Of a DNA stretch of 7,064 bases, positions 1 through 6,056 are shown piece after piece. Each line of letters opens with the position of its first letter. Position 1 is the stretch's first letter. The stretch is from Fibrobacter sp. UBA1765 (GTDB lineage: Bacteria > Fibrobacterota > Fibrobacteria > Fibrobacterales > Fibrobacteraceae), in contig DCGZ01000076.1 in the NCBI GenBank assembly GCA_002314675.1, positions 2,751 to 9,814 on the forward strand. The letters run 5' to 3'. The notes under the pieces were generated by a model. It worked only from the letters and a program-made list of their open reading frames with translations, was not told where the DNA came from and searched no databases. The position numbers and the translations under genes were made by a program.

Positions 1-54
1 AGCTCGTCGGGCTCATAACCCGGAGGTCGCAGCGTTCAAGTCCTGCCCCCGCTA
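1..54 (+). tRNA. Initiator tRNA-fMet (CAT), 5' part outside the window
   Basis: The visible part starts in the D-arm. The anticodon loop is CTCATAA (12-18) with CAT at 14-16. The anticodon stem is 7-11 paired with 19-23 and contains three consecutive G-C pairs next to the loop, the hallmark of initiator tRNA. The T-loop TTCAAGT is at 35-41, the acceptor 3' strand CCCCGCT at 47-53 and the discriminator A at 54. The next bases are CTA, so CCA is not encoded and must be added after transcription. Oddity: the 5' side of the T-stem (29-34, GCAGCG) has six bases against five on the 3' side (42-46, CCTGC), leaving C33 unpaired. The 5' acceptor strand cannot be checked. Confidence 0.93.
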
Positions 55-60
55 CTACAG

Positions 61-96
61 AACCCAAGGCAATTGCCTTGGGTTTCTGCGTTTTTA
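61..96 (+). terminator. Rho-independent terminator of the tRNA gene
   Basis: A perfect self-complementary stretch at 61-84 (AACCCAAGGCA, AATT centre, then its complement) forms a strong hairpin. It is followed by TCTGCG and a run of five T's at 92-96. It sits 6 nt after the tRNA 3' end and points the same way, so it should end the tRNA transcript. Confidence 0.88.
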
Positions 97-151
97 CAGA
101 AAAACGAGCCAAATAGTTCACACGCCCCGCCCAAGAAATTCCTGATAAGAA

Positions 152-179
152 AAAAGTACCAGAGTTACCTGGTACTTTT
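152..179 (-). terminator. Terminator of the smc operon
   Basis: An 11-bp perfect stem (AAAAGTACCAG 152-162 with 169-179) carries a 6-nt loop. On the minus strand the 3' arm runs straight into a T tract (TTTTTT, 156-151), as expected for intrinsic termination of the minus-strand operon whose last stop codon is at 187-189. On the plus strand the hairpin ends in only four T's, so some bidirectional activity is possible. Confidence 0.87.
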
Positions 180-186
180 CAATATT

Positions 187-429
187 CTATAACATCGGTT
201 CATGCTTGCGCCCCCTTGTGGGGTGCCTTAAGCAAACCGCATGAGTCAACTGAAACATTGTAGAAAATTGTAGGCCGCAATACTTGCACGTATATTTGGA
301 CTTTAAACCACCTTCGTACACCTCGTGCATGGAACCTTTTACCGGATGATTTATACACCCCGAATGCGCCAGGACAAAGACAGAAGGAAATTCAAGCCCA
401 CAATACTTGCAAAGAAATTTTTGAGCCAT
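187..429 (-). CDS. Small protein with two tandem C2H2-like zinc-finger units
   Basis: This 80-residue protein consists almost wholly of two copies of one unit with a 41-residue period. Both copies fit C-X2-C-X11-H-X2-C-X2-H-X6-H: unit 1 has C7, C10, H22, C25, H28, H35; unit 2 has C48, C51, H63, C66, H69, H76. Each begins CKYCGL and keeps F14/F55 and a hydrophobic residue before the His, as in C2H2 zinc fingers. Zinc binding is inferred; nucleic-acid or protein binding is possible but not shown. There is no signal peptide or membrane segment, so it is probably cytoplasmic. I chose the ATG at 429: it lies 1 nt after the upstream stop codon with CAGG just before it, whereas an extension to 450 would need a TTG start inside the upstream gene. 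It is the last gene of the smc operon. I recall similar CKYCG double-finger proteins, unnamed, in Fibrobacter and other gut bacteria, but cannot check that here. Confidence 0.82.
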   Translation of the reverse strand: MAQKFLCKYCGLEFPSVFVLAHSGCINHPVKGSMHEVYEGGLKSKYTCKYCGLQFSTMFQLTHAVCLRHPTRGRKHEPML

Positions 430-430
430 A

Positions 431-769
431 CTACCTGGTTGCAAGTGCAATAATCGCTGTTACAAGGCCACCGACCGCGACACCCGCAACCAGCACTAAA
501 AGTATCATTATCCACTTTATGTACTTGACTAGCTTCACGAGAGCAGAACGCTGATCACGTGCAAACTGCTGGTAAAGATTCAATGCAGCCATCACGGTAA
601 CACCGATATCGTCAAGCCAGCCTAGCACGGGAATCGTATCAGGCACGGCATCGATCGGCGACAGATCATACGCAAGGGCAAGCATTGCAACGACAACAGA
701 AAGAGCCTTCCAAATGGTCGGAGCGCCGCCCTTCAATTCCTTGATATCATGAACTTCTGGATCTTGCAT
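431..769 (-). CDS. DUF1232 (YkvA-like) membrane protein
   Basis: This 112-residue protein has the DUF1232 core at about residues 28-66, with the diagnostic stretch DLSPIDAVPDTIPVLGWLDD at 35-54; family members share an sPiDliPd..pvlG.lDD pattern. The core is itself hydrophobic. A second clear membrane segment, about 86-110, ends the chain after a basic stretch (K79, K82, K85), so the protein should sit in the inner membrane. The family's molecular function is unknown. The ATG at 769 lies 2 nt after the smc stop codon, and its ribosome-binding AGGA falls within the last smc codons, so translation should be coupled to smc. The stop at 431-433 is 1 nt before the next start. The family call is firm; why it travels with smc is unknown. 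Confidence 0.9.
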   Translation of the reverse strand: MQDPEVHDIKELKGGAPTIWKALSVVVAMLALAYDLSPIDAVPDTIPVLGWLDDIGVTVMAALNLYQQFARDQRSALVKLVKYIKWIMILLVLVAGVAVGGLVTAIIALATR

Positions 770-771
770 AC

Positions 772-3700
772 TTACATCCTGCTCGGGTTCACGTCTTCAA
801 GCTTTACGCTTGCGATTCGTGAAATACCCTTGATTTCCTGGGTCACGCCGTAGAGCATGTCGGAAGCAGCCATGGTACGCTTGTTATGCGTAACGATAAT
901 GAACTGTGTCTGGCGCGAGAAGTGGCGAAGGAGTTCCACGAAACGGCCGATGTTAGCGTCGTCAAGCGGACCGTCAACTTCATCGAGCACGCAGTACGGA
1001 GACGGCTTTTCCATGTAAATGGCAAAAAGGAGCGACACTGCAGTAAGTGCGCGTTCACCACCAGAAAGCGCCTTCACGCCACGCATCTTCTTACCAGTCG
1101 GACGGGCATTCACTTCAATTTCTGCTTCAAGCGGGTCAACACCTTCTTCCAAGGTAAGCTTTGTTCCACCGTCCTTCATAAGGCGGCTGAACACATCCTG
1201 GAAGTTTCTCTGAATGTTGTGGAATGTATCCATGAAGCGTTCGCGGGCAATCGTATCAAGACGCTTGATGGTACGTTCCAAGGAAGCTCTTGCCTGGTCA
1301 AGGTCATCGAACTGTTTTTCGACTTCCTGCAAGCGCTTCTTTTCTTCTTCGTAATCTTCCATGATACCCTGGTTTACAGGGCCGAGAGCCTTGATCTTAG
1401 CTCGAATGTCACGGATTTCTCGTTCAGCAGAAGTCTTTTCGTATTCAACACGGTTAATGCCTTCTGCATTGTCGATATCGATTTCCCATTCCGAGAACAA
1501 ACGTTCACGCAAGCGCTGCATGTTAGAGCGCACGGCTTCTGCACGCTGTTCGATATCCTTGATGTCCGGGACAAGCTTCAAGAGCTTATCGTTAATTGCA
1601 CGTTCTTCTGCACGCCAGTCTTCAAGGTCGCCACTTACAACGTTGTAGCGTTCCTGAGCCTCGTCGCGTTCACGTTCCAGAACAGAAAGTTCTTCATGCT
1701 TAGCTTCGATCTGGTCGGCATTTGCCTGCAACTTTTCTTCCGTTTCTGCAGAAGTCTTTGCGTTGCGTTCCAGTTCATCGTTACGAGTCTTGATAAGGCC
1801 CTCGTAAACAGGGAGCTGTTCCTTGAGCGAGCGCAAGCGGTTCTGGTAGTTTGCAAGGGCAGACTTTGCATCGCGAAGCACACGTTCAGCTTCACGAACA
1901 TCTTCTTCCTTGTTGCGCATCATCTGCTCTTCTTCTTCAAGGCGGCTGTTTACGCTTTCATATTCGTTTTCGAGCTTTTCAGATTCGCCTTCCGCTTCGG
2001 CAAGTTCAGCGTCGCTGCTACGTTCAGATTCTGCGGCTGCAATGCGGTCTTCTGCAAAGGTAATATCCCTTTCAAGCTTTGCAATCTGCCCATTCAAAGA
2101 CATCTGGGAATTGGAATGGATCTTCTTGCTTGCTTCTGCCGCACGGGCCTTGTTTTCAAAATCAAGAATGTCGTCCTTGATTGTAGAATAAACGCCTTCC
2201 TCTTCTTCAAGGATAGACTGTGCGCGTTCCTTGGATTCTTCGGTCCTAGAAATTTCCGCAGATATTTCTTCAAGCTTTGCTTCGACTTCAGCAATTTCTG
2301 CACGGCGGCTAAGAATGCCAGATTTACCAAGGCTACCGCCGCGCACCATGCCACAGGCGTGTACAGCGCGATTGCCAGGAGCCACAAACCAAAGGTCTTC
2401 GCCTGCATTACGGTCAGCAAGGGCAAGCGCATTTTCAAAGTCGCTTGCAAGCATCCACTTCGCAAGAATGCTCTTTGCAAAAACACCAAGGGCGCCATCG
2501 CCATTTACAAAGTCGGCGACACAACCAAGGGAACCTTCAACAGCCTTCGTTTCAACAGCGCGAGTCTTACTCAACACGGCAAACAATGCAGAACCTGCAT
2601 TCGCCTGTTCCAAGTCCGTAAGCAAGCTTTCTACAGAAGTCCCTTCCGGGAGCACAAGCGCATCGAGCGCTTCGCCAAGCGCAAATTCAATCTGCTGCAA
2701 ATATTCCTGGTTCGCTTCAATGCCTTCGCCAAGGCAGCCACGCACAAGGCTTGCACGATTCTTCAAGATCCACTTGGAACCATCGGCTTCGGAAGCCGCC
2801 ATGCGGCTAAGGACATCGAGACGCGACTTGAGTGCAGCCTGTTCCTGCTTCAACTTTTGAAGAGCCGCGTCGGCTGCAGTCAGTTCAGCACGGTGGTCCG
2901 CAATGGAATCTTCCTGCACCGTCTTGCGTTCTCGCAAGCGTTCAAGTTCCGAATTAAATTCTTCGATGCTAGAGTCAATGCCTTTGATCGTTTCATCGGC
3001 ATTGCCAAAGAGAGCCTTCAGGTCGGCAAGTTCGCCATTCCACTTGGCAACGTTTGCCTGGTGCATGCTAGTTTCTGCGTCAAGGCGCTGCCAACGGTTC
3101 TTAAGGCTATTCACCTTGTTCACAAGCTTAAGGCGTTCTTCCGAAATTTCCTTGCTGCGGCCACGCAAGTCATCGCACGTATCGCGAAGAACCTGCAACG
3201 CTTCCGTTTCAATTTCAAGTTCGCGTTCCTGTGCCGCCATGTCACTGCCGTCACCCATGCGCTCCAGGGTCTCTTCAAGCCTGCTTGCTTCAACACGGAT
3301 TTCTTCAGCCTTGCCTTCGGCATCTGCAATTTCGCGTTCCGCACGGGCAGTCGAAGATTCCAGGCCACGCAAAACATCGCGGAGCCTTGTATCTTCGTTC
3401 GTAAGATTGTTCAGTTCAATGGTCTTTTCGTTTACGGCACGCTGCAAGTCGCGCAAGGCCTCGGCATCGCCGCTAATCGCCAAGTTGCGTTCATCAATCT
3501 TGATCTTTAGCGTATCGAGGTGCGTCTTTTCGCTTTCTACCTCGTGGTCAAGCCTACGGTGCGAAGCATCCAACGTGCCAAGCGCACTGTGGTCGTCTTC
3601 ATAACGGTCAAGGCTAACAGAAAGGTCAAGATCCTTCAAGCGTGCTCGCAAGGCCATCCATTCGCGAGTCTTTTCAGCCTGGCGTTCATACTGGCGAACG

Positions 3701-4305
3701 CTTGAACGCGTATGGCGCAAATTGTCTTCGACTCGTTCCATGGACTGCTGCACGCTAGCCATTTTGCTGACGGTTTCCTTGCGCTGCTTTTTATACTTGC
3801 TAACGCCCGCAGCCTCTTCGAACAACGCACGGCGATCTTCGGCCTTGTCGCTCAAAACCGCATTAATCATGCGTTCGTTCATCTGGGAATAAGTTCCAGT
3901 ACCAAGGCCGGAGTCAAAGAACAGGTTCTGCACATCCTTGAGGCGGCATTCCTGACCATTCAGCAAATATTCACTCGTACCATTACGGTAGGCACGACGC
4001 GTAACCATCACTTCGGAATATTCAGAAGGCAAGTTCCCATCGTTGTTATCGATAATCAACGACACTTCCGCCATGCTCATGGCGGCACGCTCTTCCGTAC
4101 CCGAAAAAATCACGTCCTGCATTTTGCCCATACGGAGCACGGCAGCACGCTGTTCACCAAGCACCCAGCGGATTGCATCCACAATGTTAGACTTTCCGCA
4201 ACCGTTAGGGCCTACAACGGCAGTAAGACCGTTACCCGGAAAGTTCACTTCGGTACGCTGGGCAAAAGACTTGAACCCAAAAATTTTAAGCTTAGTTATT
4301 CGCAC
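772..4305 (-). CDS. smc: Chromosome segregation protein SMC
   Basis: This 1177-residue protein is the usual length for bacterial SMC, the dimeric ATPase that with ScpA and ScpB organises and segregates the chromosome. Domains in order are: N-terminal ATPase half with Walker A GPNGCGKS (32-39); first coiled coil (about 170-505); hinge (about 517-660, ending in the GMVRGGS element at 652-658); second coiled coil (about 665-1025); C-terminal ATPase half with signature LSGGE (1080-1084), Walker B YCVLDEVD (1104-1111), D-loop LDD (1114-1116) and the switch His H1140. All catalytic motifs are intact except the Q-loop segment, which reads YSQMNERMINAVL (139-151) where most bacteria have a Gln-Gly. 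The start is GTG at 4303-4305: an in-frame TAA at 4315-4317 leaves no other normal start upstream, and no good Shine-Dalgarno sequence is visible. It is first in an operon with the DUF1232 and zinc-finger genes. scpA and scpB are not in the window. Confidence 0.97.
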   Translation of the reverse strand: MRITKLKIFGFKSFAQRTEVNFPGNGLTAVVGPNGCGKSNIVDAIRWVLGEQRAAVLRMGKMQDVIFSGTEERAAMSMAEVSLIIDNNDGNLPSEYSEVMVTRRAYRNGTSEYLLNGQECRLKDVQNLFFDSGLGTGTYSQMNERMINAVLSDKAEDRRALFEEAAGVSKYKKQRKETVSKMASVQQSMERVEDNLRHTRSSVRQYERQAEKTREWMALRARLKDLDLSVSLDRYEDDHSALGTLDASHRRLDHEVESEKTHLDTLKIKIDERNLAISGDAEALRDLQRAVNEKTIELNNLTNEDTRLRDVLRGLESSTARAEREIADAEGKAEEIRVEASRLEETLERMGDGSDMAAQERELEIETEALQVLRDTCDDLRGRSKEISEERLKLVNKVNSLKNRWQRLDAETSMHQANVAKWNGELADLKALFGNADETIKGIDSSIEEFNSELERLRERKTVQEDSIADHRAELTAADAALQKLKQEQAALKSRLDVLSRMAASEADGSKWILKNRASLVRGCLGEGIEANQEYLQQIEFALGEALDALVLPEGTSVESLLTDLEQANAGSALFAVLSKTRAVETKAVEGSLGCVADFVNGDGALGVFAKSILAKWMLASDFENALALADRNAGEDLWFVAPGNRAVHACGMVRGGSLGKSGILSRRAEIAEVEAKLEEISAEISRTEESKERAQSILEEEEGVYSTIKDDILDFENKARAAEASKKIHSNSQMSLNGQIAKLERDITFAEDRIAAAESERSSDAELAEAEGESEKLENEYESVNSRLEEEEQMMRNKEEDVREAERVLRDAKSALANYQNRLRSLKEQLPVYEGLIKTRNDELERNAKTSAETEEKLQANADQIEAKHEELSVLERERDEAQERYNVVSGDLEDWRAEERAINDKLLKLVPDIKDIEQRAEAVRSNMQRLRERLFSEWEIDIDNAEGINRVEYEKTSAEREIRDIRAKIKALGPVNQGIMEDYEEEKKRLQEVEKQFDDLDQARASLERTIKRLDTIARERFMDTFHNIQRNFQDVFSRLMKDGGTKLTLEEGVDPLEAEIEVNARPTGKKMRGVKALSGGERALTAVSLLFAIYMEKPSPYCVLDEVDGPLDDANIGRFVELLRHFSRQTQFIIVTHNKRTMAASDMLYGVTQEIKGISRIASVKLEDVNPSRM

Positions 4306-4350
4306 AATGCAAATTTAGAATTTTTAAAGAAGGAGCCCTTTGCAAAACAA
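4306..4350 (-). promoter_or_regulatory. smc: Short leader of smc; promoter not clearly recognisable
   Basis: Only 45 bp separate the upstream gene's terminator from the smc GTG. The minus strand here is AT-rich (TTTAAAAATTCTAAATTTGC just before the start). It offers only weak promoter-like pieces: TTGTTT and, 17 bp later, TTAAAA, or TTGCAA with a poorly spaced TTCTAA. There is no AGGA-type ribosome-binding site within 15 nt of the GTG. smc is either driven by a weak promoter here with a very short leader, or by read-through of the preceding terminator. Confidence 0.35.
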
Positions 4351-4381
4351 AAAATGCCGCGGCATTTAACCACGGCATTTT
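4351..4381 (-). terminator. Terminator between the lipoprotein gene and smc
   Basis: A nine-base-pair stem AAAATGCCG (4351-4359) with 4373-4381 extends, after one C-A mismatch, by two more G-C pairs (4361-4362 with 4370-4371) around a 7-nt loop. On the minus strand it is followed by TTTTTTGTTTTG (4354-4343), a good U tract. It lies 16 nt beyond the lipoprotein stop codon. It should end that transcript and keep smc largely separate. Confidence 0.85.
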
Positions 4382-4397
4382 CAACATTCAAACTAAA

Positions 4398-5210
4398 TTA
4401 CTTGACGTTGAAGTAGTAAGTCTGGATGGTCTTGCCTTCCTGGGAAATCTGCAAAATCTGCTTGCCCTTTGGAAGTGTGCCAGAAATTTCGAACAAGTTT
4501 TCTGCCATGTAAGCAACGTTCAACTTTGTGCCTGCGCTAGTCTTTGCAAAGATACCGTTCTTGTCGGCCTTGTCAAAGCCGGAGCAGTCAGCATGGGCAG
4601 AAACCGCTTCCTGAACAGCCGGGTAAACAGCAGCTTCGATAGCGACAGTTACAGAACCCTTGTATGCATAGAGAACCTTGAGATCAGCACCGATTTCAGT
4701 CGGAGCCTTGAGTTCAATGGTAGAGCCCTTCTTAGCATCCTTTGCTGTGTTCGGCATGGTCAAGCGGTAACCAGCAACAGATTCCTTACAGGAGGTAGAG
4801 AAAAGAACGTGGTCGTTATCGATCTTGGTTTCCTTTTCTGCACCTTCAACGTAAAGGCCTGGCTTAACCTGGTCGCTATAGCTGTAAAGGGTGATTGTTG
4901 CGTTCGGGTTTTCTGCAGTTGTAGCAATCTTCTGCTGGCCAAGAACGTACTTGTTGCGGCGTGTCTTGATGAGGTATTCACCAGCCGGAACGTCAACAAA
5001 CTTGAACTTACCCTGCTTCAAGTCTTCCTTGAATTCATACTTTTCCTTCTGTGTGGAGAAAACGGTAGAATCCATCCAGATTGTCGGCATTTCGACAGCC
5101 TTGCCAGTAAACGGATCAAGGACAACACCTTCGATTGTGCCCTTCTTTTCGCAGCCAGTCATTGCAAGAGCGATAAGAGCTGCTGCGCAAATTGTAAGTT
5201 GCTTCTTCAT
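4398..5210 (-). CDS. Lipoprotein with carboxypeptidase-regulatory-like domain
   Basis: This 270-residue protein is predicted to be exported and lipidated. It has a basic N-terminus (MKK), a hydrophobic stretch (5-17) and the lipobox MTGC with the lipid-bearing Cys at C20. Residues about 24-110 look like a carboxypeptidase-regulatory/beta-sandwich repeat: GTIEGVVLDPFTGKAV, then a KFKFVDVPAGEYLIKT element (68-83), the form common in surface proteins of the FCB group. The remainder (about 115-270) is beta-rich with no family I recognise; its two cysteines, C141 and C209, could form a disulfide. There is no Asp after the lipid Cys, so outer-membrane placement is plausible but unproven. The ATG at 5210 is preceded by AGGA at a 7-nt spacing. 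The gene has its own promoter (5273-5301) and terminator (4351-4381), so it is monocistronic. Its function is unknown. Confidence 0.88.
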   Translation of the reverse strand: MKKQLTICAAALIALAMTGCEKKGTIEGVVLDPFTGKAVEMPTIWMDSTVFSTQKEKYEFKEDLKQGKFKFVDVPAGEYLIKTRRNKYVLGQQKIATTAENPNATITLYSYSDQVKPGLYVEGAEKETKIDNDHVLFSTSCKESVAGYRLTMPNTAKDAKKGSTIELKAPTEIGADLKVLYAYKGSVTVAIEAAVYPAVQEAVSAHADCSGFDKADKNGIFAKTSAGTKLNVAYMAENLFEISGTLPKGKQILQISQEGKTIQTYYFNVK

Positions 5211-5232
5211 AAATTTTTCCTAATATTCTGTT

Positions 5233-5262
5233 GGATATGCCCATTCATTTGGGCGGCTATCC
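5233..5262 (-). promoter_or_regulatory. Structured 5' leader hairpin of the lipoprotein mRNA
   Basis: The leader transcribed from the promoter at 5273-5301 would start near 5266 and contains, almost at its 5' end, a nested hairpin. The outer arms are GGATA (5262-5258) with TATCC (5237-5233). The inner arms are GCCCA (5254-5250) with TGGGC (5243-5239). The loop is 6 nt. No T run follows, so it is not a terminator. A 5' mRNA-stabilising hairpin is the simplest reading; a regulatory structure is possible. Confidence 0.5.
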
Positions 5263-5272
5263 GGGCTTTCGC

Positions 5273-5301
5273 GTTATAAATTTTGCCAAAAAGATTGTCA
5301 A
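5273..5301 (-). promoter_or_regulatory. Near-consensus sigma70 promoter of the lipoprotein gene
   Basis: On the minus strand the -35 box is TTGACA (5301-5296), a perfect match, and the -10 box is TATAAC (5278-5273, five of six), separated by exactly 17 bp. Predicted transcription start is near 5266, giving a leader of about 56 nt. The spacer holds one copy of a TTTTGGCAAAA motif (5291-5281). A second copy lies 31 bp further upstream (5322-5312), about three helical turns away, an arrangement that would suit a DNA-binding protein. Confidence 0.8.
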
Positions 5302-5322
5302 AAAAAATCCGTTTTGCCAAAA
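5281..5322 (-). repeat. Pair of TTTTGGCAAAA motifs at the lipoprotein promoter
   Basis: Two identical 11-mers, at 5281-5291 and 5312-5322, read TTTTGGCAAAA on the minus strand in the same orientation with a 31-bp period. The motif is a near-palindrome (TTTTG-N-CAAAA), typical of a regulator half-site pair. Related copies sit at 5816-5825 and 5860-5870 in front of rpmE2. All four are intergenic. That these are operators is inferred. Confidence 0.45.
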
Positions 5323-5418
5323 TTTTCCGTTCAGCTTCACTTCGTGAATCCGAACCCTTACGGGCTTCTATCCCGGCCGCAAAATGTTTTTTTACTCGCG
5401 TTTTTTGCTTAAAACGCA
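5323..5418. other. Intergenic DNA with short hairpins, possible repeat remnant
   Basis: This stretch lies between the rpmE2 terminator and the lipoprotein promoter. It contains the small hairpins TTCAC-TTC-GTGAA (5336-5348) and CCC-TTAC-GGG (about 5355-5364). A 7-bp stem GCGTTTT/AAAACGC (5398-5404 with 5411-5417) sits right behind the rpmE2 terminator. No gene is credible here. The GC-rich hairpin part (5331-5380) stands out from the AT-rich surroundings and may be a fragment of a dispersed repeat. Confidence 0.35.
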
Positions 5419-5420
5419 AA

Positions 5421-5441
5421 AACCCTCCCTATGGGAGGGTT
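5421..5441 (-). terminator. Terminator of rpmE2
   Basis: A perfect 9-bp stem AACCCTCCC (5421-5429) pairs with 5433-5441 around a 3-nt loop. On the minus strand it runs into TTTTTGCGTTTT (5422-5411), a good U tract. It starts 13 nt after the rpmE2 stop codon and makes the gene monocistronic. Confidence 0.92.
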
Positions 5442-5454
5442 AAAGCCTGCTAAA

Positions 5455-5760
5455 TTACTTAGCTTCTTCTGCTGCAGGAGCAGCCTTGCGGGTCTTGCGC
5501 TTTGCAGAAGTAATGTTTGCACCACCGCCGAAACGCTTGTTGAAGCTATCGATACGGCCAGCAGTGTCAACGCGGTGCTGCTTACCAGTCCAGAACGGAT
5601 GGGAGTCAGCAGTAATTTCAAGGGAGATTACACTATATTCGACCCCATCGATTGTCTTCTTTTCGTTGGAAGACTTCGTGGAGCGGGTGATGTATTCCTT
5701 ACCCGTATTCGCATCGACGAACACAACTGGATTATACTTAGGATGAATGTCCTTTTTCAT
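5455..5760 (-). CDS. rpmE2: 50S ribosomal protein L31, type B (zinc-independent)
   Basis: This 101-residue protein opens MKKDIHPKYNPVVFVDANTG and carries the L31 signature DSHPFWTGKQHRVDTAGR (52-69) and FNKRFG (73-78). It binds the large ribosomal subunit near the subunit bridge. The chain has no cysteine, so the zinc-binding Cys residues of type A L31 are absent: this is the C-minus, type B form, which in several bacteria replaces type A under zinc limitation. Compared with the usual 80-90 residues it has an added Lys/Ala/Glu-rich tail (about 79-101). The ATG at 5760 has AGGA at a 7-nt spacing. It has its own promoter (5796-5824) and terminator. Whether it is the only L31 in this genome cannot be seen. 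Confidence 0.96.
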   Translation of the reverse strand: MKKDIHPKYNPVVFVDANTGKEYITRSTKSSNEKKTIDGVEYSVISLEITADSHPFWTGKQHRVDTAGRIDSFNKRFGGGANITSAKRKTRKAAPAAEEAK

Positions 5761-5795
5761 GTTGAATTCCTATTAAGATAGTGTCAGTGGGCGCA

Positions 5796-5824
5796 AATGT
5801 AGAAGAATTTTGCAATTTTGGCAA
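5796..5824 (-). promoter_or_regulatory. rpmE2: Predicted sigma70 promoter of rpmE2
   Basis: On the minus strand the -35 box is TTGCCA (5824-5819, five of six) and the -10 box TACATT (5801-5796, four of six) with a 17-bp spacer. The start would be near 5789, giving a leader of about 29 nt. The -35 box is embedded in a CTTGCCAAAA copy of the motif also found at the lipoprotein promoter, so a protein binding that motif would cover the -35. Another copy (5860-5870) lies about 45 bp upstream. Confidence 0.65.
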
Positions 5825-5873
5825 GTGCTTGTTAGAAAAGCGCATTTTTTGGAGCGAAATTTTGGCAAAAGTA

Positions 5874-5910
5874 CGGATAAAATGCCGTTCAAAGAATGTT
5901 TTTATCCGCC
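5874..5910. repeat. Inverted CGGATAAAA pair
   Basis: CGGATAAAA at 5874-5882 faces its exact complement TTTTATCCG at 5900-5908, 17 nt apart. The right arm extends to the full 12-mer TTTTTATCCGCC (5899-5910), identical to that at 6065-6076. It may be a regulator site or a hairpin; no T run follows to make a terminator. Confidence 0.6.
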
Positions 5911-6027
5911 AAAAACGATAAAAATGAAGAGGATTTATTGCGAAATCAAACAAAAAAGGTCTTTTTGATGTTTTTTTGAGGTAAAAGCACCTATTTTTCC
6001 ACTTTTTCGCTCTTTTTGCGACAATCT

Positions 6028-6056
6028 TTGACAAACTCGGCGGATAAAAATAAAAA
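6028..6056 (+). promoter_or_regulatory. Candidate promoter for the plus-strand lipoprotein gene
   Basis: TTGACA at 6028-6033 matches the -35 consensus exactly. TAAAAA at 6051-6056 matches four of six -10 positions, and the spacer is 17 bp. Initiation near 6063 would give a leader of about 155 nt before the ATG at 6218. The last 12 bp of the spacer are the left arm of a perfect inverted repeat. Confidence 0.55.

Noticed and set aside
430..450. A seven-residue N-terminal extension of the zinc-finger protein from a TTG
   Set aside because: It overlaps the DUF1232 gene; the ATG at 429 is better placed, 1 nt after that gene's stop, and the residue pattern starts just after it.
886..3510. An 874-codon open frame on the plus strand inside smc
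   Set aside because: It is exactly codon-aligned antisense to smc, so its stops would correspond to TTA, CTA and TCA codons, which smc avoids. The translation has no recognisable domain. The real gene on the other strand has all SMC motifs.
3712..4416. A 234-codon plus-strand frame over the 5' end of smc
   Set aside because: Same codon-aligned antisense effect of smc codon bias, and it runs through a terminator.
4593..5279. A 228-codon plus-strand frame antisense to the lipoprotein gene
   Set aside because: The opposite strand encodes a lipoprotein with signal peptide, ribosome-binding site, promoter and terminator; this frame has none of these.
5207..5419. A 70-codon minus-strand frame between rpmE2 and the lipoprotein gene
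   Set aside because: It covers the near-consensus promoter and the structured leader, and it overlaps the lipoprotein start. Its composition is that of AT-rich non-coding DNA with repeats.
5738..6034. A 98-codon minus-strand frame upstream of rpmE2
   Set aside because: It overlaps the rpmE2 start and promoter and is rich in Lys/Phe/Arg from AT-rich DNA; no ribosome-binding site or family resemblance.
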